Shown here: positions 11,880 to 23,168 of the stretch, one piece after another
Numbering within the stretch: the stretch's first letter is position 1
Layout of the letters: each line of letters begins with the position of its first letter
Source: Dipodascopsis uninucleata var. uninucleata
Taxonomy: Eukaryota > Ascomycota > Lipomycetes > Lipomycetales > Lipomycetaceae
Length of the DNA: 64,000 nucleotides
Direction: 5' to 3'
Assembly: GCA_030568195.1 (NCBI GenBank)
Contig: JAJLTO010000003.1
Location: 146,501 to 210,500, forward strand
Translations under genes and position numbers: made by a program
Notes under the pieces: generated by a model
What the model was told of the DNA's origin: nothing
What the model saw: the letters and a program-made list of their open reading frames with translations, nothing else
Database searches by the model: none

Positions 11880-13916
11880 ATGTCGGGATCGGTAACCATT
11901 ACTGCAATTACTAGTCGTACAGTTATTCCTTCAGTGGCAGACTGTCTGTCTCAACCTCTATTATTTAAGCGTGCAAAAGATCCTGAGGATCATATATTAA
12001 CTGTGCCGCCCAAGAGCTTTGTGATCTTATCAAGTGAGAAAGACGCAATGACTAATAGGAACGATCTTAAAAGAAAGAAGTCTGAACAGAACAATATAAA
12101 TGGCCTGGCACATGGCAACCCATCTAAGCGTAAGAAAGACGAATCTAACGATGAAGTGAGTGAGAAGTTCGAGGAGGTGCATCCTCCATTATTTCCTCGT
12201 CATCAACTGCCTGTCCGATGGACTCAAAAATATGTTAACCCACCCGGACTTATTAATAATGGTGTTACATGCTATATGAACTCTGTTCTACAAGTCCTCT
12301 TGCATGTTCCAGCTATGGTGGAATATTTACTTAGAATGCATAAAAACGACTGTACTAAGAATGAATCTTGTGTAATGTGTGCGTTTCAAAAGCTCACGGA
12401 AGAATGCTATTCTGATGGCCGAAAGGCTCGTGGTCCTATATATCCCAGGATCATTCTCAAGAAAATGCGTGCTAACGGTTCAAAGTTAAGTGAGCATAGA
12501 CAAGAAGACGCGCATGAGTTTCTGAGACAGTTTATTGATGCACTTCAATTATCGGTCGCACCGAAGTATGTGGTTGGCTTTCTAAATGAGAATTTTTTCG
12601 TGTATTGCTCTACTAACTGATTATTAACTATCAGGCACCTAAAGGAACCAGTGAAGGAAACTTCTGTAATTCATAGAATATTTGGTGGTCGATTTAGACA
12701 GCAGATTAGATGCAAATCATGTAACTATCCATCAAACACATATCAGCCTGCACTTGACATACCATTAGATATTCGTCGGAACGGTACTGTGCAAACTGCG
12801 TTGAAACGTTTTTTTGCATCAGAAGAGTTGAGTAAGGTTCGTGGTAATGCATACAAGTGTGAGAGATGCAAAACATTTGTTGATGCTGAAAAACGGACTC
12901 TGATTTACGATGCTCCAGAATATCTCACTCTGCATCTAAAGCGGTTCGATTTCACATTTAGAGGTACTTCAAAAATTCAAGGAAAAATTCAATATCCAAA
13001 AAATCTTGAACTATCCTCTTATTCCACGAAAAAGGAGGTACTATCGTATGAATTAATTGGTGTAATTGTTCATCAAGGTCGTAGGGCTAGCAGCGGCCAC
13101 TATATTTCATTTGTGAAGCAGTCCAATGGATTATGGGCCTGCTATAATGATGAGATTGTTGACTCTGTTAGTGAGAAACGAGTACTTGATCAGGAGGCAT
13201 ATATTTTAGTTTATGCCCGTGATCAAGATGACATCAGGCATCCTTCTGTGACTGAAACTGCTTCAGAGACGACAAATCATAAGCCTGAGAGATTCTCTGA
13301 TGATTTACAGTCTCCAAATCATGGTCGTAAGGAGGTATCTAGTAATATCACTCTAAAGAAGAAGTCAGAGTCACCTGTATTTAAGACAGGTATAAAGCTG
13401 TTTGATGACGAGATTGGAGAGGTAGTCTCTCGTGAAGCACTGGAAACAGTTATCGACTCGACTCAGGACATTTCAGAGAATGGTATTGAAAAGATCGTTA
13501 GCAACGAAGACGATGACGACGATGATGATAGTGATTACGACGAAGAAGACAGCGACAGCGAGACTGATAATGAAAAGCAGAGTATCCTACATAAGCGAAG
13601 GAATTCTATTCGCCGAAGGAGGCGAGCGACTATAGATCCCGATCTTAAACGTCGCATGTTAAAGAAGCGTCAATTGATCAAAGTGTCTAATGCTGTAGCT
13701 GCTGTTACTTCTGGGCCTACTTCGCCGCTTTCAAAGAAGAAGATCAGAACATTGAAGCACTCTCATAAAACTGGTTCAGGCATTTTTAGTTCAAAGGACA
13801 AAAAAGATACGGAAGGAAGTCCATCTAAACATAGAATGAGTGTTTCGACTGGCTCATATGGACAAGTTGGTCCACGCATGAAGTCTCATCATCAAATGAA
13901 GGGACGGGGTATATAG
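11880..13916 (+). CDS. Ubiquitin-specific protease, Ubp10/USP36-like (two exons)
   Basis: A cysteine-type deubiquitinase of the USP family. Exons 11880-12565 and 12635-13916 join in phase 2 to 656 codons (655 aa). The Cys box is GLINNGVTCYMNSVLQ with the nucleophile at Cys131; the N-x-G-V-T-C form matches the Ubp10 branch. QEDAHEF follows near residue 215. The His box is GRRASSGHYISF with His384, and Asp401 in WACYNDEIV completes the triad. Two CxxC pairs (CKSC, CERC) form the usual zinc ribbon. The C-terminal 230 residues carry an acidic block (13507-13560) then Arg/Lys-rich segments, as in nucleolar USP36/Ubp10 proteins, so action on histone H2B, rRNA or ribosomal-factor ubiquitin is plausible but inferred. 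The intron is 69 bases. The basic N-terminus before the catalytic core is disordered. Confidence 0.87.
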
Positions 13917-14226
13917 AGTGCAGCTCAAGTGACTTTAGATTTGCATACTTACGGTTTTCTCAAAATTTTGTTAATGTAAATAAAATCTGCTGAAGTACTT
14001 GTGTATTCTAGTATATATTATGTATTATTTCTTATTATCATTGTGCGAAAACTGTTAGATTCAATCTCGTTCTAAAATCGTGTGCTCACTTCGAAAACAA
14101 CGTGTCGCGTTGTGCGGCGCGTTATGTAAATAAATGTCTCAGTACGCAACCATTTACTTTCAAGGTACATTTCTGTAGCTCTTTCTGCTATTGACTTACA
14201 TTAACAATAGCAGATGAAAAGAATAT
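13917..14226. other. Spacer between the deubiquitinase and Sae2/Ctp1 genes
   Basis: 310 bases holding the terminator of the upstream gene and the promoter of the downstream gene. A CG-rich patch (cgtgtcgcgttgtgcggcg) at about 14100 stands out from the AT-rich surroundings; no site is named with confidence. Confidence 0.4.
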
Positions 14227-15933
14227 ATGGCGTCGCTAGAGTCAGATCCGATTTTGTCTTTAAGTCGTATTGGAGGTTCCGACAAAGTAGGCGATCGTAA
14301 TGATGGTAAAAGTACCTCTTCGCAGCCTGTTTCTTCGCCTGAACGTCCGGCCAGCAGAGAGGCAAAGTTCAACAGTAACGAAATGCCGAGCAGTAGTCAA
14401 GATTCTGCTGTGGATAGGACATCAAATGGAAATATTAGGGCAGACGTTGACTTCTACTATCAACGTCTGCAGGATAGTTTACGACGTGAGAGAATTGTTA
14501 CTGACGACCTGCAAGAAATCTGGAAGCAACAGAAGCGAGGACTAGAAAATGAAGTCAAATACTGGAAAAAATTAGCTAAACAGCACGGTAAAAATAAAGC
14601 TTCATTGGAACATTGTGAAGCCCCCGAGAAACTAGCTGCAGATAAACGGAGCTCATTAGACTTGTCTATTCGAAATTGTGACGACGCGTCCGAAGAACTT
14701 CGAAAGATCAAGACTGAGCGTGATCAGCTCGCTCAAGCAAATCAAGAACTAAGACGAGAGAACGAGCGTGTTATAACATTGCTACATGAAATAGGCGAAA
14801 AAAGGAAGGCGGATTTTGTGACTGTGAAAAGATGGAAAGAAGAGTTACGCAAACAATCGTCTATGGTAAAGACTTTGAAATCAATAGTGCAGAGAAGAAA
14901 GCAAAACGTGAACAATGCAGTGAATTCAACCCATGCAAATCAAGACCTCATAACTTGTGCAAATGAACTGGATAATGGTCACACTCTTATTCCACAGGAG
15001 ACGTCCACGGAAATTTTATTACCAAGTAAGGAGAAATTACAGCTGCGTGTATGGAATGATATCTCGATCAAGTCGGAAGATGAGGAAATACATATCAAAC
15101 CTGAGCCAGTTGAGGATACTGGGGCAATATCAAATTTGCCTATTAGCAACGGAGCAAAAAATACGGAGGTAAATGATGAATGCGAATCTAGAACTTTCGA
15201 TTCAAAGACAACTATAGCGAGATCTGCTTTATCTGAAAGATCTACCAATGTAAAATCACAACGACGGCAAAGCAGTAAAAGACCAAGATCTTTATCCCCT
15301 CAGAAAGTACCTCAGCGATCTAGTTCCACAGGTACGGTTTACAGACAACTGATTAGTGACGAAGTCGCTCGGGAAAATAAGGGCAGAGATCGATACAGCA
15401 AGTCTATGCAGAAGCCTGTTGGTGAGCGCGAATGGACGTTAGAAGATTTTGTAATAAATCCAAATTTCAATCATAATCTTGATTATGCATTTCATGAGGT
15501 CATCCGTGGTCAAGATCGCCAGTGTCTCCATGGTAGAGAGTGCCGTAATTGCGAGAAATTTTACAAAACGATCGGTAATGTACCTTCATTGCCGTCTGGT
15601 CCTAAATGGAATGAAAAGAGCGCCTTGATTGCTGACGCTAATATATTAACTACATCAACAGCCAATCACCAAGATGACGATAATCAGGAGGTCCGCAAAA
15701 TGATCAATCAGGTATCCCGTCATAGATCTTTATGGGAAAGACCGCAGTCACCAGTTGGTTTCTGGCGATCAGAGTTCCCTACAACACAAGAAGAAATAGA
15801 AGAGAAGGAAGAAGCCAGACAGAGATACAAGGAAAAAGTTGAAGAGAGGCTAAGTGAAGCTCTAAAAAATGGAAGATATATATTTAAAGATAAGAACTTA
15901 AGGCCATTGTTGACTGACAATCATCTGGCGTAA
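14227..15933 (+). CDS. Sae2/CtIP/Ctp1 DNA end-resection factor
   Basis: Activator of the Mre11-Rad50 nuclease for clipping and resecting double-strand-break ends. One exon, 568 aa. The C-terminal signature is clear: CLHGRECRNC with Cys433, Cys439 and Cys442, an RHR motif at residues 498-500, then SPVGFWRSEFP, all in family order. Residues about 75-225 form a coiled coil (long runs of K, E, R and Q heptads), the region used for oligomerisation and Mre11 binding in this family. The middle is Ser/Thr-rich, with IKSEDEE and IKPEP resembling SUMO-acceptor consensus; CDK/ATM-type SP, TP and SQ sites are present (SPQKVPQ, SPVG). The start ATG at 14227 is the first in frame. Fungal relatives range from about 290 aa (Ctp1) to over 600, so the length is ordinary. 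Confidence 0.88.
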   Translation: MASLESDPILSLSRIGGSDKVGDRNDGKSTSSQPVSSPERPASREAKFNSNEMPSSSQDSAVDRTSNGNIRADVDFYYQRLQDSLRRERIVTDDLQEIWKQQKRGLENEVKYWKKLAKQHGKNKASLEHCEAPEKLAADKRSSLDLSIRNCDDASEELRKIKTERDQLAQANQELRRENERVITLLHEIGEKRKADFVTVKRWKEELRKQSSMVKTLKSIVQRRKQNVNNAVNSTHANQDLITCANELDNGHTLIPQETSTEILLPSKEKLQLRVWNDISIKSEDEEIHIKPEPVEDTGAISNLPISNGAKNTEVNDECESRTFDSKTTIARSALSERSTNVKSQRRQSSKRPRSLSPQKVPQRSSSTGTVYRQLISDEVARENKGRDRYSKSMQKPVGEREWTLEDFVINPNFNHNLDYAFHEVIRGQDRQCLHGRECRNCEKFYKTIGNVPSLPSGPKWNEKSALIADANILTTSTANHQDDDNQEVRKMINQVSRHRSLWERPQSPVGFWRSEFPTTQEEIEEKEEARQRYKEKVEERLSEALKNGRYIFKDKNLRPLLTDNHLA

Positions 15934-16541
15934 ATTAGCATCATCATTATTAAGGATATGTAAATTAGCTGTGAATTAGCTGTACATAGAGTAATAGACT
16001 AGAACAAAGTTTGCTTGTTTCAGCAAGGACCAGCTTAATAATGTTATCGAATAAACGATGGTTGAGCAGAAAGCAAGGTAAATAAATTATATTTAAGTTA
16101 AAAACGACGACAGAACAAGGCAAAATCAATCACAGAGCCGTGAGAAATAAGAAATAAGAAAGGACGAGAATTAACAGAAACTATTAATGCAGGCAATTGA
16201 ACGTAAAACAACACTAATATTTCGAACTTCTATCAAATTGGAAATTGATGCAAAGAAAAATATATATTCATGACATGAATATTACTAATATTTTTAAAAA
16301 ATGGACGAATATAAATAAAACAATCAAGAAGTCCACATTATACTCATATGAGGTTTTCAATTGCTCATATAGATTACTGTTCTCTTTCCAATCTTCATCG
16401 TAATTTCTTAGTGAGAAGTCTGACATATTGAATTTTGCTAAATCATCAAGCTATCCTTTTTAATTTAGTAAATTACACCTATCAACACCACACCAAAGAG
16501 CATAAACTGCGAGAACGTAGTTAATATGGAAATTAATTAAC
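15934..16541. other. Convergent 3' spacer
   Basis: About 600 bases between the stop codons of the Sae2/Ctp1 gene (+) and COX5 (-). AT-rich, with likely poly(A) signals on both strands (for example aataaa near 16047 and 16082). No gene or RNA was recognised. Confidence 0.5.
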
Positions 16542-17155
16542 TTATTCGTCATCCTCCTCTTCTTCACCCTTATCCTTCTTGGACAAAGACTGAACGAGTG
16601 ACCAATCCTTGTTAAATGGTTCAGTATAACCATCGTGGTAAAGCTTATCTGAAGCAGCCTGCCATTCTTTATTCAGAGTCTTTGGATCTGGAGCAGCGAA
16701 GGATCGTGCAATGGCGAAAAGGATGGTAGTAGCAGCAAGACCGAGAATAATACCACCAACAATTCTGTAGCCATCACCTGGTTTGTGCATTGGCTTACGT
16801 GGTCCCCATGGTCCATAGGAAATGAAGAAAGCTAAAATAATATAGCGTTAATGTAACTGATTGGCCATGTTGTTTAATATGAAATAAATTTATGCTTACA
16901 GGCACGCTTCTCATCAAGAGTAAGATCAGTCCATGGTGCCTTCTGTCGCTCCCAAATCTTTCCTGTAATTTCGACCTGTTCTTCAACTGGCATAGAGTCC
17001 CATCTCTCGGGTAACTTAGAAATCAAAGGAGTGGCAATAGCATGTGCTGCAGGAGTACTGTTGTATCGGACCATTAATCGGTTCATGCCCATAATCTTGG
17101 ACTCAACTGGACGCAAAAGCGACTGTTGAGTACGGATAAAAGATGTTCGCAGCAT
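16542..17155 (-). CDS. COX5: Cytochrome c oxidase subunit 5 (mammalian IV family; two exons)
   Basis: Nuclear-encoded inner-membrane subunit of respiratory complex IV. Exons 17155-16900 and 16831-16542 join in phase 1 to 182 codons (181 aa). Residues 1-35 are Arg/Ser/Leu-rich without early acids, a mitochondrial presequence ending near RYNST. The conserved matrix part follows: LPERWDSMPVEEQVEITGKI, then across the splice RASFFISYGPWGPRKP, the Y-G-x-x-G-P-R hallmark of the family. One transmembrane helix lies in RIVGGIILGLAATTILFAIA. The intermembrane tail ends in an acidic run (EEEEDDE), which is unusual and species-specific. The intron is 68 bases. A CCAAT palindrome plus CACGTG at 17898-17931 upstream suggests Hap-complex control. 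Confidence 0.92.
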
Positions 17156-18505
17156 TTTTCTCTAATTTCCCTTTATAATTCAGATAAAATTTCCTTTACT
17201 TTCTTAAAGTATTGATAATCAACTCGAAAAATCCGGCCTATTGTGAAATAAATCGTACTGTAAAGAAAGGTACTCGTTAGAATCACCATTTCATGTTTCC
17301 ATAACATTCAAGAGCAATCCCGTAATTCTTCCGAATCATCATCATAGTCTAGAAATTCATACACCAAAAGAATATATCCATATCTACTGCTCGCACTTCT
17401 AGCCAAGTCCCCATCCAACGCAAATAATCTATTTGTGCAGATTTTTTTCCATATCACTCATTGAAATTCCGGTTGTCCGGTTGAATCCACCAAGCAAAAA
17501 AATCCTCCGACTCCCCGTATTGTCTGAAACAAGCATACCTTTTTCAAGTCTATTTATCAAAATCTCTAGCTAGAGAAATCTATATATATAACCAAGAAAG
17601 AAAGAAATTGAGTGGAGAGGTTCCGAAATGGTTGTATATAAAACCAATGTCGTGTCAAAGAGTGAAGAGTAGAAAGGAAAAAGAACAGGGAGAATCTTCG
17701 GACGATGAAAATTTCTGATTGATTAAGAAGACGAGTCGTAGCTTGACTATAACAGACTTGCCGTTATTATAACTGTGACCCAGATATTAGGGTAAATTTA
17801 AATGGACTGATTTTATATACTTAAGATTAGTATGAGCATTATGGGTATATCTACTTGCCGGCATCCACTACGAAGTTATCCAATGAATTCACTATCGCCA
17901 ATTGGCCAATCACATAAATATTATCACGTGAAGTTGTGACTCAATCACAGACATGACCTATTTAGATCCTAAGCAGACGAATGACTGCAAGTGTACCACT
18001 AAGAATGCGAACGAAAAGAAAATGGAGAAAAGATATGGAATTATTACTATACCGTAAAATAAATGAATCTGTCAAGGAATTAAATTAGCTATAGAAAGAT
18101 AACAAGGTAAATAGTAATAATATCGACTGTGAATCGTATACATGAAAACCAAGATCAATGAGATCCATTACTTTACTTCGTACCTCACATTCTACTTTGT
18201 CCCATAAACAAACCGACCAAAGTCCGTTCAATAATTACTAGTTACAGACAAATATAATGAAGCTGTAATATAGAAGTTATATTAAATAGTCACAACACAA
18301 TTAAACCCGCATCTGGGAACAGAATAAGAGGCCAACTTCAAGAGACTCGAAATAACAACATGTAAAAGATCCAGCACGATTAGAAAATATATCGTAGTAG
18401 CACATAAAGAGGAGTAGTGAAATGGAATACACACGATCAACTAGTATTGTAAGTGATCTAAGCAGAGCTACTTGATATAATCAGCTAGCTGTTAGCCTCA
18501 ATCGC
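17156..18505. other. Spacer upstream of COX5
   Basis: 1.35 kb between the COX5 start and the 3' end of the BSD-domain gene. It contains the CCAAT/CACGTG pair listed separately; otherwise AT-rich sequence without a recognisable gene. Confidence 0.5.
17898..17931. promoter_or_regulatory. Candidate Hap-complex (CCAAT) and E-box (CACGTG) sites for COX5
   Basis: CCAATTGGCCAAT at 17898-17910 holds overlapping CCAAT boxes on both strands, and TCACGTGA follows at 17924-17931. They lie about 750 bases before the COX5 start. CCAAT bound by the Hap2/3/5 complex is the classic activator of fungal respiratory genes, and CACGTG is the Cbf1-type core. The pairing with a respiratory gene is suggestive; binding is not shown. 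Confidence 0.4.
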
Positions 18506-19834
18506 TTATTCCCAGTCATCTTCTTCTTCGTTCACCTTCGCTTTCTGTTCTACAGCTTCTGCCACGGCCTTAAGGTCACTTTGGGACGTAGCAGCAGAAA
18601 CCAGATCATAACTGCTCTCGCTAGATGGACGAGAAGAAGCGACTTTGGCTTCATCAGAGACACCGTCGATGGGTTTCAAGGTTTCAGTAGAGTTTGAAGC
18701 ACGCTCTTGCTGCTGCTGCTTCTTCTCTGATATCGAGCCACTACCTGAACCCGATGCCTTCTCATTATCATCATCATCATCATCTTCATCCCAGTCGAAG
18801 TTTTCATCTGCATCCCCAGCTTCGGACAGAAGTTTCTTACGGCGAAGCTCTTCCTTATTGATTTGGTCACGCAAAAAGTAATATCTTTTCCAAAATTCTT
18901 CGTAGGCGATCTTCATTGGCACAAGCTTTTCCATCAAGTTGCGAAGTTCACGATATCTATCGAGATCTGCGGATATCGCAGAAGTCTGGCTCTCTATGGA
19001 GAAAGTCTTAGAGAATTCCTCAAATTCAGCATCATTTGTGTCAGCAGCCAAGAATGGCTCTTGGGAAGTATGCAAGGCGTGAAGCTGAGCATCAAGACGG
19101 GTCGTGTAGATCTGGCGTTTAATTTCATCTGGAACGTCAAAGAGGACATCAGATCGAAATCCTGTAGCAGGGGCAGTTTCAGCATCTGCAGGTTGAATAT
19201 TAATGAGATCAGACCAGAATGATGATCGGCCGATGAGTTCGTCTTCGCTGGTATCAATTGTTACAGCATCACGGAAAAACTCCCTAACGTCCATTCCTAC
19301 CTTATTGAAGTACTTGGAAAGTTCTCCGCGATCAAGATCTTCTAATTTCACCTGAGCCTCTTGTTTAAGTACCTTGAACATCTTGCTTGTTGATTCAGGA
19401 GCCTCCTCTAGACGCTTAAGCAATAACTCTCGACTACGATTCACTCCTGGACCTGTCATTGCTCCACGTACTTGATTTGTAGTATTCGAAACAATTTGCT
19501 GAGCCTGCGTAGCTATAGATGAGCCACGAAGTTGCTCACTGAGTGTAGCAACCCGTTCACCAGCTACAGAAAGATCCTTTTTTGTGACATCTAATGCAGC
19601 TTCGCCCTGCTTTCGCATGTTCTGCCATAGTCCACCAATCTTAGCGCCCCACACTGTGTTAGAGAATGTCTGCACAGCATCATTGATTTCGTCAGTTAGA
19701 GATACTGCACCAGTAGTCTGGATTACCTGGCCCTCCTGACCGGTTTCCATGCTCGCTTCCATGCTGTGACGAGGTTCAACGAAGTCGGCGTCTGGCAAGC
19801 TCTCCTGTTGGATTGTGTCGTAAGCTGTGTCCAT
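18506..19834 (-). CDS. BSD-domain protein, Dos2/BSDC1-like
   Basis: Single exon, 442 aa. The BSD domain lies at about residues 255-330: the DLDRYRELRNLMEKLVPMKI helix leads to YEEFWKRYYFL, the conserved FW pair of BSD (BTF2-like, synapse-associated, DOS2-like) domains. The N-terminal 150 residues are predicted amphipathic helices (WGAKIGGLWQNMRKQGEAAL, then LSVAGERVATLSEQL) as in the Dos2/BSDC1 group. The tail is very acidic (DWDEDDDDDDNE), then Ser/Gln-rich, and ends EEDDWE, a terminal motif also seen in fungal relatives. The cytosolic role is poorly known in the family. A CAG-like Gln run (KKQQQQQ) and Asp run come from repeat-prone codons. The first ATG gives MDTAYDTIQQ. Confidence 0.82.
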   Translation of the reverse strand: MDTAYDTIQQESLPDADFVEPRHSMEASMETGQEGQVIQTTGAVSLTDEINDAVQTFSNTVWGAKIGGLWQNMRKQGEAALDVTKKDLSVAGERVATLSEQLRGSSIATQAQQIVSNTTNQVRGAMTGPGVNRSRELLLKRLEEAPESTSKMFKVLKQEAQVKLEDLDRGELSKYFNKVGMDVREFFRDAVTIDTSEDELIGRSSFWSDLINIQPADAETAPATGFRSDVLFDVPDEIKRQIYTTRLDAQLHALHTSQEPFLAADTNDAEFEEFSKTFSIESQTSAISADLDRYRELRNLMEKLVPMKIAYEEFWKRYYFLRDQINKEELRRKKLLSEAGDADENFDWDEDDDDDDNEKASGSGSGSISEKKQQQQERASNSTETLKPIDGVSDEAKVASSRPSSESSYDLVSAATSQSDLKAVAEAVEQKAKVNEEEDDWE

Positions 19835-20804
19835 GATTATAGTCTTCTATAGAATATCGGGGAACAGTGAATGTAATAGTTTAGACAGCTACTTTATTCT
19901 CCTGTCGTTGGCTTTATCTGACAATGCCGTAGCAAGCTATCGCGTCAAGATAGGATGTGTCAAACCTTACGCTCTTCGTTCACTCTGGACCCATCGTTGT
20001 TAGTAGTGGGCGCAGAATCACTTGCGTCGCTATGTATGACGTCTTAAAAATTATATCGGTGCTTACCTACACTATATCAACTTACTGTGTATATCTGATA
20101 CACAGAAATATATTCTTTATCGTTATTCTAATTTGATTCCTAAAGGTCCAGTAGGTTGCACTGTTGTTAGAGATAATATGGAAGGCAATCAGGGCTAAGA
20201 TGATGAACCTTACAAAATTGGGAGGTGAATGAGATCATCACTAATGATGGCTCAACCAAAATAATAAATTAGTCTTTGCGTTGTCGCAACAAACTATCTA
20301 TTGTAGACCAACAGGACTCAAAATTTTAAGAGTAGACACGCATTATTTATGAATATAAGCAATATCTGTCACTGACTTAATCTTCCGGAAACAGCATGAA
20401 GAAGTCGAATAAATTTGTAACAATTTCAGGAATAGGACAATATACTCATAACCGAGCTCTGACAATCATATGATTATTTTTACATTATAAACTAGCACAT
20501 GCAGACATATATTGTCAATATCGCAAGGTGTTATAGGATAAATATAGATACGTATATACCATATCTTAAGTCTAAATTAAACAATGCTATTATATACATT
20601 GTCAAGGTTGTGAGGAGAACTATATAATGTTCAAAGGCAAATTAGTCTAGAAATGGATGTGATATAAATGGAATCCAGATAGAAACATAATTATAACAGT
20701 ATAAAGCAATATAAAACAAAGAATACGTAAAGAAATAATCAAAACATCAAAGGAACATACAGGAAAAAGAAGAAAACAAGGAAAAAAATAAGTGATCAAG
20801 AATA
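19835..20804. other. Spacer between the BSD-domain gene and the ArfGAP gene
   Basis: 970 bases between two minus-strand genes: promoter of the BSD gene near 19.9 kb and 3' flank of the ArfGAP gene near 20.7 kb. No open frame with coding character, no tRNA and no repeat was seen. Confidence 0.5.
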
Positions 20805-22497
20805 TTAACCCCAAACATTAGAAAACATTTCATCGGCCTCCTTCTTACGGTCAGCGGTAGGTGTAGTAGCCATACTCGAATTAGAGAAGCCAGCGGGAAC
20901 AGCTGTTGCAGATACTGTTTCTCCAAAACCAGAGATATCAGCAGCAGGAGAGTTCCATTCAAATCCAGCAGAGGATAGACCAGCAATGTTGAATGGCGCA
21001 CCACTGGAAGGTGCAGTAGCAAATCCACCAAACTCATCTTCTAAAGGTGCAATCTCAGCGCGAGACGTCTGTAAATTAGTAGTAGTAGCAGCAGTTGCAG
21101 ACCAAAGATCCGATTCAAATGAGAGTCCAGTTGACACTGATGTGGTAGAAGACGTAGTGGACTGTGCAACAACAGTCGGACGACGAGAAGTTGATGACCA
21201 GGCATTGGAATCACCCAAGGTGGCGAATGGGTCTTCAATAGATGCTGTTGTAGAAGTATTCAGAGACTGAGTAGATGTTGGAGATAGGGTAGCCGAAGTC
21301 GATGAAGACGCTGGCTTTATAGACAGATCTGAAAAAGGGTTGATTAATTCAGCAGAAAAAGAGTTATTTTGTGAAGAAGAGCTAGAGGATAAAATACTTG
21401 GATCTGTAGACATAGAGACACCATTACCCGTTACTGACTGGAAAGTCGCTGCATTCCCAAGGATAGGATTTTGCAACTTCGGAGTAGCATATAGGGATAA
21501 GATAGACGATTTCAGATCAGGTCGCATACTAGCAGTTGCGGAAACTGCAGACGGAATTGAGTTTGAGCCAGCAGATGAAGCACGAGGAATAGGAGCAGCA
21601 ACAGGAGGAGCACCAAGAGATAGAAGATCATCTGATGGTTTAGGTACCACAGGAGATTGACGAGTAGTATCGGTCTTCAATCTGATTGTCGTGCTACCAA
21701 TGACGTTCGAATTGGTAGCAGTGCCACGGGAACTCGAAATTGGAGTAGAGGCCGGACGAGCTGTAACAGAGCCCAATAAGTCAGGTACTTTGTTTTTATG
21801 ATATGTCTCGGAAGAAATAGCTGATGGTGATGATGTATATGCAGGATTTCTGGTAACTAAAGATGCTGTTTTAGACGTAACAGAGCTAAGTTTAGATTCA
21901 TTTGGTAGTACGGACGACTCATCGCGTTCGGTATCTGAGATTGTGTCAGGATCTGGGATTGGACCTGGAGCACACCACCTTTTCATTTCGTACTTCGTTC
22001 GAATAAAATTCTCAATTTTACTGCAGCAATGAGTTAGAATATCTATTATAAGAAATAAATAATGAATACAAATACTCACTTGTCAGGCGGCTGGTGACCA
22101 ACCTGAAGACCAGCTTCCCAGTATTTATTCGCTTTAGTATTTCCCCAGCGTACCATACTCTGTAATTGCTCATCTGTCCAGGAATCAAGATCAACAGATT
22201 TGACTGGATTATTAAAATCGATATATTAGTTAGTGCAAACAATTAGAATATGTGAAACGCAGAGTCGTTCCATAGATCGAAGACCATAAACTTACCCCTA
22301 CTGATATGAGTGCCCATGCTACGATGAATTCCAGAGCAGCGTATACAAATAAATATACCAAGATTCCATGATGCCCATCGTGGATAAGCATTTTTCTTGC
22401 AGTCAGAGCAATATTTGTTTCCAGGCTGCTTCAACAGACTTTTCAAAATCTGCTGGTTCCGCTCGAATGTTGATTTATCCTGTTGTCTAGAGACCAT
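20805..22497 (-). CDS. ArfGAP-domain GTPase activator, SMAP/Age2 type (three exons)
   Basis: GTPase-activating protein for Arf, acting in Golgi and endosomal vesicle traffic. Exons 22497-22296, 22203-22080 and 22020-20805 join (phases 1 and 2) to 514 codons (513 aa). The zinc finger is Cys30, Cys33, Cys51, Cys54 (CSDCKKN then FICIRCSGIHRSMGTHISR). The catalytic Arg finger is Arg59 in the HR pair. Exon 2 restores VKSVDLDSWTDEQLQSM and W-G-N-x-x-A-N-x-Y-W, and exon 3 restores KIENFIRTKYEMKRW, completing the roughly 120-residue domain. The remaining 380 residues are Ser/Thr/Ala-rich and low in complexity, with NPF at about residue 320 (ELINPFSDL), a potential EH-domain ligand, and end MFSNVWG. 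Intron branch points include TTCTAAC. The order and size resemble S. pombe ucp3 and human SMAP proteins. Confidence 0.88.
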
Positions 22498-23168
22498 TCT
22501 TTTTTCCTTCTCTCTGGTCAGAGACGATTGACGTACCTATAATGTTAGGTAAGGATAATAGATATAGAAACAAAGATAAGAACTCTCCCGTTCAATCGAT
22601 CTTAATAACAAACACAAATACGAACGCAAAATTCCGTCGTCTGTCGCTATTTGAATAGGTACGAAGAATGTACAATAAATGATGTAGTGACGAGATGTCG
22701 TATTTACCCACAGTCAAACACAGCTAATTATGCAGAACCTAATCTTTATGATCAGATTCACGCCGATTAACAACTAGCGACGGCCTTAAATAAAATATAT
22801 TTTGTCAATAATTGAATAAAACGACGAATGGTTGGATTGAGACCGACTGCTACTTTCCTTTTCAGGCAATATGAGAAAACTGTAGTAATAGATTTGCTGC
22901 TTGCTTCTCGTGTTACAGCCGCAGCATGAAATATGAACACCAAACATATTGAGGAAGGGGTTTTATATTTAGTATTAAAGAGTATAGTTTCGAATCCAGA
23001 ATTTCGAGTGAACAAAGACGCATATCATACTTAAAATTACATACAACTAGCGATTTTGAAAAAGGGGACACCTTTCTACACGAGAATAGATATAAAATGA
23101 AAACAAATGATCATTTTTGAAATTGATACTAATATTATGATACTAAGTAAGAATCCATCACCAATTTT
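22498..23168. other. Spacer between the ArfGAP and OST5 genes
   Basis: 670 bases, AT-rich. An 82-codon minus-strand frame at 23015-22767 lacks coding character and has no flanking splice partner. I see nothing else. Confidence 0.45.

Noticed and set aside
22980-23010. tRNA-like B-box (agtttcgaatcca)
   Set aside because: No matching A-box, acceptor stem or T-stem pairing around it. No other tRNA candidate held up in the window.
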